The notes beneath the pieces are model-generated. The model had not been told where the DNA came from. It did no database searches and saw only the letters and a list, made by a program, of their open reading frames with translations. From the NCBI GenBank assembly GCA_046726315.1, contig JBKPAG010000007.1, forward strand, positions 124,001 to 188,000: DNA of 64,000 nucleotides, read 5' to 3'. This document shows, piece by piece, positions 54,613 to 64,000 of the stretch; the stretch's first letter is position 1; every line of letters begins with the position of its first letter. The position numbers were made by a program, and so were the translations under genes. Origin of the DNA: JACVRX01 sp046726315 (GTDB lineage: Bacteria > Actinomycetota > Actinomycetes > Jiangellales > Jiangellaceae).

Positions 54613-55823
54613 GTGGCTGACTACTCTCGAGCGGAGGCGGCCAAACGTTCCGGGGTCGATGTTACATCGACCGTCTGATCGAGCTGGGAATCATCTCGCC
54701 GGACATCGGCGACCGGCTGACGAAGGGCGACGTGCCCCGTGCCCAGATGGCGCAGACGCTGGAGAACGCGGGCATTGCGCTCGAGAGCCTTGCCGCCAGC
54801 ATCAAAAGCGGCCATGGTGACCTCGGGTTCATGGACGCACCGACCTACGAGCGATTCGCGGCGCTCAGCGACGAGACGTTCGAGAGGTTGAGCCGACGGA
54901 GGAGTCTCCCATTGAGCCTGGTGATGCTGATCCGCGAGGCGACCTGTGGAGCCACGCCAGCCCCGGATGATCGGATGCGAGAGGACGAGCTGGCGGTCGT
55001 CCCCTTCGTCGAGATCGAGCTTGCGATGGGCTTTCGGCCCGTGTCGATCGAGCGAACCCTACGCGTCCTGGGCGACAGTCTGCGCCGCGTCGCCGCAACG
55101 GAGTCGGATGCGTGGCGGTCCGACCTGATGGAGCCCATGCTCGCCAGGGGCGCCACGGCCATCGAGCTGGACGCCACCTCCTCTTCCACGGAGACCGTGA
55201 CGCTGGACCAGGCCACAGATGAGGCGGTGCTGGCCATCTGGCACGCGCAGCAGGCGCAATCATGGACGGCGAATATCATCGGCGGCTTCGAGAAGGCCCT
55301 GACCGATGCCGGACTGCTGAAGACGCTCCCTCGACCGCCAGCCATCTGCTTTCTAGACATCACCGGTTACACCCGCCTCACGTACGAACGTGGCGACGAG
55401 GCCGCCGCCGACCTGGCTGAGCGGCTCGGCAGACTCGTCACTCGAAGCACGCTCGAGAGCGGCGGTCGGCCGGTGAAGTGGCTGGGTGACGGCGTGATGG
55501 TGTACTTCCGCGACCCGGGACCCGGCGTGGTAGCGGCCCTCGAGATGGTAGACGGCGTACCGTTCGCCGGCTTGCCGCCCGCTCACGTTGGCCTGCACGC
55601 TGGACCGGTCCTCTTCCAGCAGGGCGACTACTACGGACGGACGGTGAACCTTGCCTCGCGGATCGCCGAGTACGCCCGGCCGGGTGAGGTCCTCGTCAGC
55701 CAGGAGACCGTCGATGCCTCCGCGGGTGTCGACGTGACCTTCACCGAGATCGGGCCGGTGGAGCTGAAGGGCATCTCCGGTGTGGTACGCCTGCACGCCG
55801 CGCATCGCGCGGAATCGCGTTGA
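54613..55823 (+). CDS. class III adenylate/guanylate cyclase, possible frameshift near the start
   Basis: From GTG 54732 the frame gives 363 residues; the original start is probably GTG 54613 (VADYSRAEAAKRSGVDV), with a one- or two-base change near 54660 before YIDRLIELGIISPDIG. The C-terminal catalytic domain has AICFLDITGYTRL (metal Asp), VKWLGDGVMVYF (Lys and second Asp) and GRTVNLASRIAEYA (Asn/Arg). All residues for cyclase activity are present. The N-terminal ~200 residues form a helical domain often found before this cyclase group. Soluble. Confidence 0.75.
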
Positions 55824-55844
55824 CAAGATCGCGCCGAGCGGCCC

Positions 55845-56060
55845 CGGCCCAACAAACCCCGCTCGGTGCCGGCGTCGTTGCCCTCCTGGTCGAGCACAGC
55901 AGCCTCGTTGCCCGGCAGCGGCTTGCCGGCGCTGCCCGGCCTGGTGTCCTGGATCCCCGGCAGCGTGGTGATCATGATCGTGCCGGTCTCGGTCTGCCAC
56001 CACGTGTCGCCGATCGGGTAGCGCTCGCCGCCGATCACCTTGTGGTGCCAGAGCCAGGCC
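55845..56060 (-). pseudogene. fragment of acetyl-CoA synthetase
   Basis: On the minus strand, KVIGGERYPIGDTWWQTETG and TIMITTLPGIQDTRPGSAGK followed by PLPGNEAAVLDQEGND match the A5 region of acetyl-CoA synthetases (DTWWQTETG). About 65 of ~650 residues remain. Confidence 0.65.
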
Positions 56061-56164
56061 CGCCGCGGTGAGAACGCGGGTAGCGAGCGGACACCGGGCC
56101 CACGTCCACCGACACCGACGGGGACGCCGGCGAGCTGCGCGTCGCCGGCCCGACGTGCGCCGCG

Positions 56165-56410
56165 AGCCCCATGCGGTGCGGCGCACCATCGGCCTGGCCG
56201 GGCAGTCTGCCGCAATAGAGCCAGCGCTGACCGGACGGGAGAACCTGCAGCTGGTGGCTCGACTGTTCGGGGAAGGACGCCCGCTCGGCCCGCGCCAACA
56301 GTGCGCAAGTGCTTGAGCAGCTCGGATTGTCTGACGCGTCCGGCTGGCGCGGACGTACCCGGCGGCATGCGGCGGAGGCTGGACCTGGGGGACGAGCCTG
56401 GTTGTGACCT
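56165..56410 (+). pseudogene. remnant of a DrrA-type ABC ATPase
   Basis: VRRTIGLAGQSAAIEPALTG and RENLQLVARLFG are the Q-loop region of daunorubicin-resistance ATPases; VLEQLGLSDASG and PGGMRRRLDLG (signature motif) follow in other frames. The Walker A and B parts are gone. Confidence 0.6.
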
Positions 56411-56414
56411 CGAG

Positions 56415-56860
56415 CAGGGATTCGTCGACCGGCTCCGCTCGCTGCCCATTCCACGAACCGCGGTGCTGGCCGGACGGGCGGTGGCCGACACCGGCGTGCA
56501 GGTGTGGGGCCTGGTCATCACCACGCCATCGGTTTCGCCGTCGGCTTCCGCATCCACGGTTTCGTCCAGGACGCACTGTTGGCGTTCGCGCTGTTGGTAG
56601 CGTTCGGGTTCGCGTTCGAGTGGCTGTTCATCACCCTCGGGCTAGTGGCCGGGAACGCCCAGGCTGCACAGGGCCTGGCGCTGCTGGTCTTCCCGCTGAC
56701 CTTCGTGTCCAGCGCCTACGTCCCGGTCGAGACGATGCCGGGATGGCTCCAAGCCCTGGCCGAGCACCCGCCAATAACGGTGATGGTGGACGCGGTCCGC
56801 GCGCTCAGCCATCTTCGCTCCGCTGGCTGTAGCGCGGTACCGGCGAGGGTGACTGTCGGG
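56415..56860 (+). pseudogene. remnant of a DrrB-type ABC-2 permease
   Basis: LEQGFVDRLRSLPIPRTAVL and AGRAVADTGVQVWGLVIT are in one frame, then IGFAVGFRIHGFV, FAFEWLFITLGLVAGNAQAA and FPLTFVSSAYVPVETMPGW in another. This is the ABC-2 permease of the DrrAB type with its first membrane helix missing; an internal deletion joined it to the drrA remnant. Confidence 0.65.
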
Positions 56861-56930
56861 GCCACGACACCGCCCGGCGTGTCGCTCCAGGTTCGCGCGA
56901 CCGTCAGTGCACCCTCCTACCATCGCACGC

Positions 56931-58439
56931 GTGACGGAGAGCGACACCGCATTCGGCAGGCCCTCGCTGGTCGCGCGCGTCCTGGATGCCGACGAAAGAA
57001 CCCAGCTCCAAGTGCTGAAAGCGGCCACCGAGGCGACCGCGCCACTGTACGGCGCGGTCCTCGCGGTGCTCGTCGTCGCCAAGGAGCGGTACCAGATCCA
57101 GGTGCGCACCGAAGACATCGAGACCGAGCTTGCAGCACACGGCCTGGACACGACGACACTGACGGCTGCGCTCGAGCAGCTGAAGGAGTGGGGTGCGGTC
57201 ACCTGGACTCAGGACACGAGCCGGGTGGCCCGCCTCGCGGATTTCAACCGCCGCCGCGAGCTGTGGCAGCTCACCGCCGCCGGGCACGCCGCGCACGACA
57301 GCATCATGCGGGTACTCGGCGCAGCCGAGCAGGCGGGTTCGTTGCAGCGGGCGCTGTTCCGGGACATCCGGGAGAACCTCGACGCGCTAGCGACTGCCGT
57401 CGACGCTGGTGATCACACCGCGACCTACCTGCGGCTGCGCGATCTCGACGGCGCCCTGCGGGACCTGGCCGCAAACGCTCGAGACTTCCACGCCACGATG
57501 GCCGAGCTCCGGCGCGAGCACGAGCTCGCCCCGGAGCGGTTCCTGGCCTACAAGCACCTGCTGATCGAGTACCTCCAGGAGTTCCTCGATGACCTGTTCC
57601 GCTACCGCACGCAGATCGCCGGCCAGGTCGCCGCGATCGAGAACCGCGGCGTCGAGCGGATGATCGAGCTGGCCGCCGCGGGCGATGACTCCGCCGGGCT
57701 CTTCGGTGCGCGTGACCTCGCTGCGCAGTGGCGGGACCGGTGGGCCGGGCTGGCCGCCTGGTTCCGCATCGACGCCGGGCAGCGTGCAGCAGGCGCCGAG
57801 GAGCTGGCGGCAGCCACGACGACCGCGATCCGCGACCTGATGGCGTTCCTGCGCAAGCTCACCGAGAGCGCCACCCGCCCGATCACTCGCGCGTCGGAGC
57901 TGATCCATCTCGCCCGCTGGTTCTCCCGCTGTGAACCGGCCGAGGCGCACCGGCTCTTCGACGCTGCCTTCGGGCTCGCGCCCCCTCACCACCTTGGCCA
58001 GGATGAGGACGACCCCGACCGCACCCCGGCTGCGACGAGCTGGTGGGCTGCGCAGCCGGTAGACGTGCCGGTGATGCTGCGGGAGTACGGCCGCCGGGCG
58101 GGTGCTCCGCCACCGGCCGCAGCGGCGGACTATGCCGAGACGAAGGCTCGCCTCGCGGCGGAGCATCGCAAACGGCGCGCTGCCCGCGTCGACGCCGCCG
58201 CCCGGCTCACCGCGCGTCCGATCGAGGGCCGGGTCCTGACACCGGACGAACTGTCGCTGCTGCTCGAGCTGCTCGACCGGGCTTTGCACCAGCGACCGCT
58301 CAAAGGCGAGTTCAAGGTCGAGGTCGAAGCTGAGAGCGTCCGGCTCATCCTCGCCACCGCAGACACCCGCGTCGTGATCGCGACCACCGCCGGAACCCTG
58401 ACCCTGCCCGGCGTAGAGCTGGAGGTACACCGGCCGTGA
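56931..58439 (+). CDS. jetA: Wadjet type II JetA (DUF2397, TIGR02677)
   Basis: About 502 residues from GTG 56931 (GTG 56907 is also possible; neither has a strong ribosome site). It is an all-helical protein with winged-helix N-terminus (LQVLKAATEATAPLYGAVLA, then ELAAHGLDTTTLTAALEQLK) and a long helical body (YLQEFLDDLFRYRTQIAGQV) in the TIGR02677 pattern. In Wadjet it is the kleisin-like subunit. It is followed directly by jetB with a GTGA overlap at 58436-58439. Confidence 0.85.
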   Translation: MTESDTAFGRPSLVARVLDADERTQLQVLKAATEATAPLYGAVLAVLVVAKERYQIQVRTEDIETELAAHGLDTTTLTAALEQLKEWGAVTWTQDTSRVARLADFNRRRELWQLTAAGHAAHDSIMRVLGAAEQAGSLQRALFRDIRENLDALATAVDAGDHTATYLRLRDLDGALRDLAANARDFHATMAELRREHELAPERFLAYKHLLIEYLQEFLDDLFRYRTQIAGQVAAIENRGVERMIELAAAGDDSAGLFGARDLAAQWRDRWAGLAAWFRIDAGQRAAGAEELAAATTTAIRDLMAFLRKLTESATRPITRASELIHLARWFSRCEPAEAHRLFDAAFGLAPPHHLGQDEDDPDRTPAATSWWAAQPVDVPVMLREYGRRAGAPPPAAAADYAETKARLAAEHRKRRAARVDAAARLTARPIEGRVLTPDELSLLLELLDRALHQRPLKGEFKVEVEAESVRLILATADTRVVIATTAGTLTLPGVELEVHRP

Positions 58440-59686
58440 CGCTCGCCCGAATCGCTGCCCACCTCGATCCTGCGCGGGAGCTCGACGACTTCCAGGGCGC
58501 CGCCCGCGCCCTGGTCACCCACGGGCTGATCACCGAGCGATACCCGCAGCCAGGCGTGCTGGCGCTGGTGCGCCGGTTCGAGGAACCGTTGCGCAACGAG
58601 TTCAACCGGCTGTGCCACTGGCGGCTGGACGTGGCGCCGACCTGCGCCCGCCTTCTGCGGCGGCCGGCGGCGGTGTCGGTCCACCGGCCCGCTCGCACGG
58701 CGACCCAGTCGCGACGTCACTTCGGCCCGCAGACGTATGCGTTGTTGTGCCTCGTGCTCGCAGCTTCGGAAGGCCTCGGAGAGCAGACGACCATTTCACA
58801 GCTCGCCGGCGAGGTGGTACGGCTGCGCGCCGGTGACGACGCGTTGCCGTTCGATCCGACGGTGTACGCACACCGGCGAGCGTTCGTCGACGCGGTCGCG
58901 TGGCTGGAGCAGCGCGGCGTCCTCCAGCTGCTCGATGGCGACACCGAGACGTTCCTCGGCGGCAGCGGAGATGCGCTGTACGACGTCGACCGCGACGCGG
59001 CCGGCCGGCTGCTGGTCTCCCCGCCCAGCGTGCTCGCCGGGCTGACGGCGCCGGACGACTTTCTCGTCGAGCATTACCCGCCGACCGCCGAAGGCGCGCA
59101 GGCCCGGGCACGGCACGCCGTGCACCGCCGGCTGCTCAGCGAACCCGCCCTCTACTACGACGAGCTGCCCGATGACCAGCGCGACTACGCTCGCCAGCGC
59201 CGCACCCGCATCCGCGAGGAGCTCGAACGGCTCACCGGATGCACACTGGAGTGCCGGGCCGAGGGCCAGACCCTGGTGGGTCTGCCCGCGGCCGATCCAT
59301 TCCCGGCCAGCGGCGCGGTTGCCCAGGCCACGCTGCTGCTCGGTGGGGAGCTCACCCTCGCCGCCGGCGCAGCCGATCCGGGCACCGTCGCCGCCGAGAG
59401 CAACCCGGCGCACCCGGGCGCGACCGGGACCGACAGGGCGCAGCCCGCCGGACGCCGCGTGTCCCCGGCCGCCGCCGACGCGGCGTGGTCCCGGGTGCTG
59501 GCGGCCTACCGCGGCCGGTTCACCGCCGAGTACCGGGCCGAGCCGGAGCGGTTGCGCGCCGAGGCGATGTCCCTGCTCGAACGGCTCGACCTGGTCGCGC
59601 CCATACCCGGCGGCGGCCTGCTCATCCGACCAGCCCTGGCCCGGTACCGGGCCGAGGTCCGGCTCCCGGAGACGCTCGATGCCTGA
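58436..59686 (+). CDS. jetB: Wadjet type II JetB (DUF2398, TIGR02678)
   Basis: 416 residues, GTGA-coupled to jetA. ARALVTHGLITERYPQPGVL near 25-45 and FGPQTYALLCLVLAASEGLG near 96-115 with YAHRRAFVDAVAWLEQRGVL near 146 fit DUF2398. It is the KITE-type subunit of the complex. It overlaps jetC by a few bases. Confidence 0.85.
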   Translation: MTLARIAAHLDPARELDDFQGAARALVTHGLITERYPQPGVLALVRRFEEPLRNEFNRLCHWRLDVAPTCARLLRRPAAVSVHRPARTATQSRRHFGPQTYALLCLVLAASEGLGEQTTISQLAGEVVRLRAGDDALPFDPTVYAHRRAFVDAVAWLEQRGVLQLLDGDTETFLGGSGDALYDVDRDAAGRLLVSPPSVLAGLTAPDDFLVEHYPPTAEGAQARARHAVHRRLLSEPALYYDELPDDQRDYARQRRTRIREELERLTGCTLECRAEGQTLVGLPAADPFPASGAVAQATLLLGGELTLAAGAADPGTVAAESNPAHPGATGTDRAQPAGRRVSPAAADAAWSRVLAAYRGRFTAEYRAEPERLRAEAMSLLERLDLVAPIPGGGLLIRPALARYRAEVRLPETLDA

Positions 59687-62600
59687 TCAGAACGCACGGT
59701 GGAAGCCGGCCCGGGCCGGGATCCGCAACATCTGGGAGTACGACGACCAGGTCTTCGAGTTCGCCGACGGCCGCCTCGTGCTCCGCGGCCCCAACGGCTC
59801 CGGCAAGTCCAACGCCCTCGCCCTGTTTGTCCCGTTCCTGCTCGACGGCGTGATGTCTGCTAGCCGGATGGACAGCCTCGGCGGCGGCCGCTCGATGAAG
59901 TCGCTGCTGCTCTGCCTCAATGATGACGAGCGGGCCAAGCGGTTCCGCCACGAGCACCGAACCGGCTACGCCTGGCTGGAGTTCGAACGCGGCGGCGAGC
60001 ACATCACGATCGGTTGCGGCGCCCGCGTCTCCACCCAGCGCGACGCGGAGGCGTGGTTCTTCGTCACTCCGCGGCGTCCAGGGATTGATCTCGACCTCGC
60101 CCCGGACGGGATTCCGCTGTCGCGCGGCGCCCTGGTCGAAACCCTCGGCGGAGCGATCCACGACTCGGCCGAGGCCTACCGGGCGGCGGTCGACAAGGCG
60201 CTGTTCGGCCTCGGCGCCCACCGCTACCGCAACCTCGTCGAGCTGTTGCTAGTGCTGAGGCGGCCGCACCTGGCCGGCAAGCTCAATCTCGAGCACCTGT
60301 CCAAAGTGCTCAGCGACGGTCTGGCTTCGCTTGACGACCGGATCATCGCTGACGTCGCCGCGAGCTTCGAGGACCTCGAGGCAGTCCAACGCGATCTGCG
60401 CCGGTTGCAGGATGCCCACCGTACGGTGCAGGTGTTCCTGCCCGTCTACCGCCGGTACCTCCGGGCGGCCGGGCGGGCGCGCGCGCTGGTTGCGGCTGAT
60501 GCCGAGCGTGCCCTGCGGGCGGCTCGCCGCCGGGTTACCGACGCCGAGAAGGGCGTTTCAACGGCCGACGCGGAGCTGGAGCAGGTCCGGCTAGCCCGCG
60601 TGTCGGCCAACGAGCGACGCGAGGTCGCCGAGCAGCGGCACCGGGCGATCCTCGAATCCCCCGCCTACCTGGACGCGAAGAGCCTGGTCGAGGTCGAGGG
60701 CCGGGCCGCCGATGCCGAAGCTGCCGCGGCCAGGGCCGGTGAGCGGTTGACCTCGGCGGAGAAGGAAGCCGAACACGCGGCATGGGAGACGGCGCACACC
60801 GAGGCTGAACTCCGCGCGGCGGCCACCGGGGTCGACCTAGCGTTCGCCGCTGCCGGCGAAACCGCCGACCAGGCGGGGGTGGCGTGGCCGATCGCTCGCG
60901 ACGGCGTCGAGGCGGGCGACCTGCAGAAGACGCTCCGGGCGCTCGGGGTCGAGCGCCGCCAGGACATCGCCGAGGTCCGGGCTGCGCTCACCGAGGCCAC
61001 CACTGCGTCGGTCCGAGCCAGCGAGGCCACGTCGGCCGCGGCGCGTTCGGGCAAGGTGGCCGACGACGCCGAGGGCGACCGGCAGCAAGCCGCGGCGGCC
61101 GTCGACGCTGCCCGCGGCGCGCTCGCCGCCGACGTCCAGCGCTGGATCGAACACAATGATTTCGCGGGGCTCGGTGCCGTCCTCGATGCGGTCGAGCCAC
61201 TCGGCGAGCCCGACGCACCTACGCTGACAGATGTCCTGGCCGGCGTACTCCGGCCGCTGCGGGATCGATTGACTGCCCGTGACGCGCGTGCCGCCGACCG
61301 CATGCTGGCCTTGGCCGCGGAGCGCTCCAGCGTGATCGAGCATCGGGAGCGGATCGCCGACGACCCGGTGCCGGCGCCGGACCGGCTGCCGACTCGGCCC
61401 GCGAACCGGGCGGGCCGCGCCGGCGCCCCGCTCTACGCCTGCGTCGACTTCGCCGAGCACGTGCCGGCCGACGATCGCGCCGGGCTGGAAGCGGCCATCG
61501 AAGCTGCCGGGCTGCTCGACGCCTGGATCGGTGAAACCTCCGAAGAACTCGACGCGTGGCTTGGCCCTGGCTCTCCCGTGGAGTCACCCCGGCTGGCCGA
61601 CGTGCTGGTGGCGACCCCACCCGACGCCAGCCCGCTCGATGCTGGCGTCGTGCACGACGTTCTGGCCTCGATCGCCCTCGCCGACGTCGGCGTGGCCATG
61701 CTTCCCGACGGCCGGTTCCACCTGGGCCCGCTCTATGGCCGGTTTGCCAAGCCCGCAGCCGAGTTCATCGGGGCGACGGCCCGCGAGCACCGGCGGCAGC
61801 GGCTGCTGGCCGAGCTCGACCAGCGGATCGCCGAGCTCACGGCCGAGCTCGATGCGGTGGGCAGGAAACGGCAGGCGCTGGCCGCCGAGCAGTCCCGGCT
61901 CGACGAGATCGCGGAGTCGCTGCCGGCTGCGGAGTCGCTGCTGGCCGCGCGCGACGCCCTCCTCCGCGCCGTGGCGACTGCCCAGGCAACCAGACGCGCC
62001 GCCGACCGCGATGCGCTGGTTGCGCGAGAGGCACGGAGTGCTGCCGACCAGGCGCACGCGGCACTGCGCGCCCGCTCCGTCGAACGCCGGTTGCCGGCGA
62101 CCGGGGAGGGCCTCTCCGAGAGCGAGCGAGTTGTCCACGCGTACGAGCATCGCGCCAACGACCTCGTCACCGCGGTTGCGCGGCTGGTTGGCTGCCGGGC
62201 GGCAGACCAGCAGGCGTCGGCTCGGCTCGCACGAGCGCGCAGCGTCGTCACGAGGTATAGCCAGGAGCACGACGAGCTGCGCCGCCGCTCGGCGGGCCTC
62301 GCCGCTCGGGTGGCACAGCTGCGATCACAGCTCGGGGCCGATGCGGAGGCGCCGCTGCGCGCGCTTGAAGCCGTCGAGTCCGAGCTACACGCGTTGCGGG
62401 ACGAGTCTGGGCGTCTCGACCTCGAAGCCCAGGCGGCGGCCCGGCAACAAGGCGATGCACTTCGAGAGCAGAAGCTCGCCATCGGGGCTCTCGACGAGCG
62501 CATTGCCACCGCTGCCGAGGCGGCAAGTCGGCTGGACGTGCTCCGGCGCGCCGACGTGTGGCCGGTCGTGGCTCAGGGTCACGACATACCCACTGCGGGT

Positions 62601-63587
62601 GCCGATCTGGCTGCCGCGGTGGTGACCGCCACCCCCGACGTCAGCCCCGAGCCGGACGACAACGCGCTCCAGCGGGCCTACCGGCAGCTGCTCGACGAGC
62701 TCGGCCGCGATTACGACCCCGGGCTCTCCTACGTAGACCATGTCGGCATCGTCGAGGTCACGTCCGACACCGGCACCTTCTCGGTGTTCAAGCTTGCCGA
62801 CGAGCTGGGCGGCCAGGTCGCGAGCCAGCAGAAGCTGCTCTCCGAGCGGGACCGCGAGATCTTCGAGCGGCACCTGCTCACCCGGGTGTCCGAAGGGCTC
62901 CGCCGGCTGCTCAACGATGCCAACGAGCTGGTCGAGCGCATCAACCGGTCGCTGGCTCAGCGCCCCACGGCAAGCGGCAAGACCGTGCGACTGCGCTGGG
63001 AGGCCGACAGCACCGACCCGGCGGTGCGCACCGCCCTCGGCCTGCTTCGCAAGACCCCGGAGCTGCTCGGCCCCGACGAGCGCGAGCAGCTCCGGCGGTT
63101 CTTCTCCACCGCGATCGCGCAGCGGCGGGCCGAGGATGCGGCGGCCGGCTACGCCGAGATCCTCCGCTACGTGCTCGACTACCGGGCCTGGCACACCTTC
63201 GTGCCGCATGTCCGTTCCGCGGGCGGCGGCATTCAGCGGCTCACCCGCACGCTGTTCCGGACGCTGTCCGGGGGCGAGCAAGCGGTCGTGCTGCACCTTC
63301 CGCTGTTCGCCGCCGCCTCGGCCCACTACGACACGGCCGGACCGTTTGCACCGCGCATGATCGCCCTCGACGAGGCCTTCGCGGGTATCGACGAGGGCAT
63401 GCGTGCCGAGTTAATGGGCCTGCTAGTTCGCTTCGACCTTGACGTCTTGCTGACCGGCCACGAGTTGTGGGGCGCCTACGAACAGGTGCCGACCCTGATG
63501 GTCTACGACTTACTTCGCCACCCGCCGCTGGAAGGCGTCTCGGCGTTCGCCGTTCGGTGGGATGGCGCCACGATGGCCGAGGTGTGA
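59679..63587 (+). CDS. jetC: Wadjet type II JetC, SMC-like ATPase (TIGR02680)
   Basis: 1302 residues from ATG 59679, overlapping the jetB end by eight bases. The N-terminal Walker A is GPNGSGKS (37-44). A long coiled-coil follows (Ala/Glu/Arg-rich at about 255-460 and 700-960), with a hinge-like region between about 470 and 690. The ABC signature LSGGEQ is at 1196-1201, Walker B MIALDE at 1227-1232, and the end returns to the ATPase head. This is the loop-extruding motor of the system. Confidence 0.9.
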   Translation: MPDQNARWKPARAGIRNIWEYDDQVFEFADGRLVLRGPNGSGKSNALALFVPFLLDGVMSASRMDSLGGGRSMKSLLLCLNDDERAKRFRHEHRTGYAWLEFERGGEHITIGCGARVSTQRDAEAWFFVTPRRPGIDLDLAPDGIPLSRGALVETLGGAIHDSAEAYRAAVDKALFGLGAHRYRNLVELLLVLRRPHLAGKLNLEHLSKVLSDGLASLDDRIIADVAASFEDLEAVQRDLRRLQDAHRTVQVFLPVYRRYLRAAGRARALVAADAERALRAARRRVTDAEKGVSTADAELEQVRLARVSANERREVAEQRHRAILESPAYLDAKSLVEVEGRAADAEAAAARAGERLTSAEKEAEHAAWETAHTEAELRAAATGVDLAFAAAGETADQAGVAWPIARDGVEAGDLQKTLRALGVERRQDIAEVRAALTEATTASVRASEATSAAARSGKVADDAEGDRQQAAAAVDAARGALAADVQRWIEHNDFAGLGAVLDAVEPLGEPDAPTLTDVLAGVLRPLRDRLTARDARAADRMLALAAERSSVIEHRERIADDPVPAPDRLPTRPANRAGRAGAPLYACVDFAEHVPADDRAGLEAAIEAAGLLDAWIGETSEELDAWLGPGSPVESPRLADVLVATPPDASPLDAGVVHDVLASIALADVGVAMLPDGRFHLGPLYGRFAKPAAEFIGATAREHRRQRLLAELDQRIAELTAELDAVGRKRQALAAEQSRLDEIAESLPAAESLLAARDALLRAVATAQATRRAADRDALVAREARSAADQAHAALRARSVERRLPATGEGLSESERVVHAYEHRANDLVTAVARLVGCRAADQQASARLARARSVVTRYSQEHDELRRRSAGLAARVAQLRSQLGADAEAPLRALEAVESELHALRDESGRLDLEAQAAARQQGDALREQKLAIGALDERIATAAEAASRLDVLRRADVWPVVAQGHDIPTAGADLAAAVVTATPDVSPEPDDNALQRAYRQLLDELGRDYDPGLSYVDHVGIVEVTSDTGTFSVFKLADELGGQVASQQKLLSERDREIFERHLLTRVSEGLRRLLNDANELVERINRSLAQRPTASGKTVRLRWEADSTDPAVRTALGLLRKTPELLGPDEREQLRRFFSTAIAQRRAEDAAAGYAEILRYVLDYRAWHTFVPHVRSAGGGIQRLTRTLFRTLSGGEQAVVLHLPLFAAASAHYDTAGPFAPRMIALDEAFAGIDEGMRAELMGLLVRFDLDVLLTGHELWGAYEQVPTLMVYDLLRHPPLEGVSAFAVRWDGATMAEV

Positions 63588-63590
63588 CGG

Positions 63591-64000
63591 ATGGAGGTCC
63601 TCGACCGACCCTTGTACCAGCCGCTGTGGGCGGCCGCGCGCCGCCGGGTCGAGTCGAACGGGTTGTCCCTGGATGGGACACCGCTTGTTCTGAAGGGCCT
63701 GACCAGCCAGCAGTCCGACGCCATCGCCGGGCTACTCGCGGTTCGCCGGCCGGCGAACGGTGCGCCACTGCGGGTGTCGCTGTCCAGGCTCGACCAAGCG
63801 CTTCGGTCCTCGTCGGTCGGGATGGGGCTCATGGATGTGCTGGCAGAACTGGGCGGGCCGCTGGTCGACCGACGAGCGGCCAAGGAATCGAGCGCGGCCG
63901 AACGGGCATCACGGTGGGCCGGACTCGTCGCTCATCCCGCCGTCGAGCGCGACGGTAGGCTCGCTGGCTGGCTGGATCACGTCCGGACCACCGGCTTGGA
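63591..64000 (+). CDS. jetD: Wadjet type II JetD (DUF2399, TIGR02679), partial
   Basis: ATG 63591, three bases after jetC, runs to the window edge (136 codons). The N-terminal part (YQPLWAAARRRVESNGLSLD, then LKGLTSQQSDAIAGLL) fits the helical arm of DUF2399; the Toprim nuclease domain expected in this subunit lies beyond the edge. It is the plasmid-cutting nuclease by family knowledge. Confidence 0.8.
   Translation, partial: MEVLDRPLYQPLWAAARRRVESNGLSLDGTPLVLKGLTSQQSDAIAGLLAVRRPANGAPLRVSLSRLDQALRSSSVGMGLMDVLAELGGPLVDRRAAKESSAAERASRWAGLVAHPAVERDGRLAGWLDHVRTTGL

Overview
The window is GC-rich DNA with GTG/ATG starts, Shine-Dalgarno-preceded genes and actinobacterial families (ECF41 sigma factor, F420-type PPOX fold, MFS transporter with a cyclic-nucleotide domain, DUF1684, DUF6069, DrrAB-type ABC transporter, type II Wadjet). 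It comes from a high-GC Gram-positive actinobacterium; the genus cannot be fixed from the sequence. No rRNA, complete tRNA or CRISPR array was seen. Many genes carry single-base frameshifts. Some lie in short base runs and could be assembly errors; others have several lesions, missing ends or fusions and are real decay.

Layout. 0-3.5 kb: a cut-off alpha/beta hydrolase, a secreted DUF839/PhoX-like protein, and a divergent MarR regulator with an NAD(P)-binding protein. 3.6-11.4 kb: remains of an integrative or plasmid-like element, with small zinc-ribbon and helical genes in overlapping order, small secreted proteins, a frameshifted Cys/His-finger gene, a TTGGCA iteron array and a Prim-Pol/AAA replication protein that lost its N-terminus at a junction with a headless alcohol dehydrogenase. 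11.9-28.7 kb: secreted endonuclease/phosphatase-fold protein, a 1278-aa twin-cyclase/AAA/TPR protein, two tandem MFS transporters fused to cyclic-nucleotide-binding domains (the second frameshifted), metallophosphoesterase, ParB-like protein, M23 protein, ArsR-SRPBCC pair, small membrane proteins, a kup relic and a DUF4118 protein.

28.8-36.2 kb is the most unusual part: a tightly coupled operon of a FOXRED2-like flavoprotein fused to an FMN alpha-hydroxy-acid oxidase, a P450, a sulfotransferase, a membrane protein with two H-x-x-E-H motifs, a second membrane protein and an AMP-forming acyl ligase (frameshifted near its end). It looks like a small-molecule tailoring or biosynthetic operon without a PKS or NRPS core. 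It is followed by SRPBCC proteins and an ArsR regulator.

36-56.8 kb mixes intact genes (DUF1684, haloalkane-dehalogenase-like hydrolase, SRPBCC, Crp/Fnr, VOC, YciI-like, ECF41 sigma, LysR-LysE pair, nucleotide cyclase) with many pseudogenes (GAP, SDR, ArsR, SnoaL, DUF6069, PPOX, transposase, SulP, serine hydrolase, acs, drrAB) and a 36-nt tRNA-Lys 3' end that looks like an attachment-site scar. 56.9-64 kb: a type II Wadjet (JetABCD) anti-plasmid operon; JetD runs off the window end.
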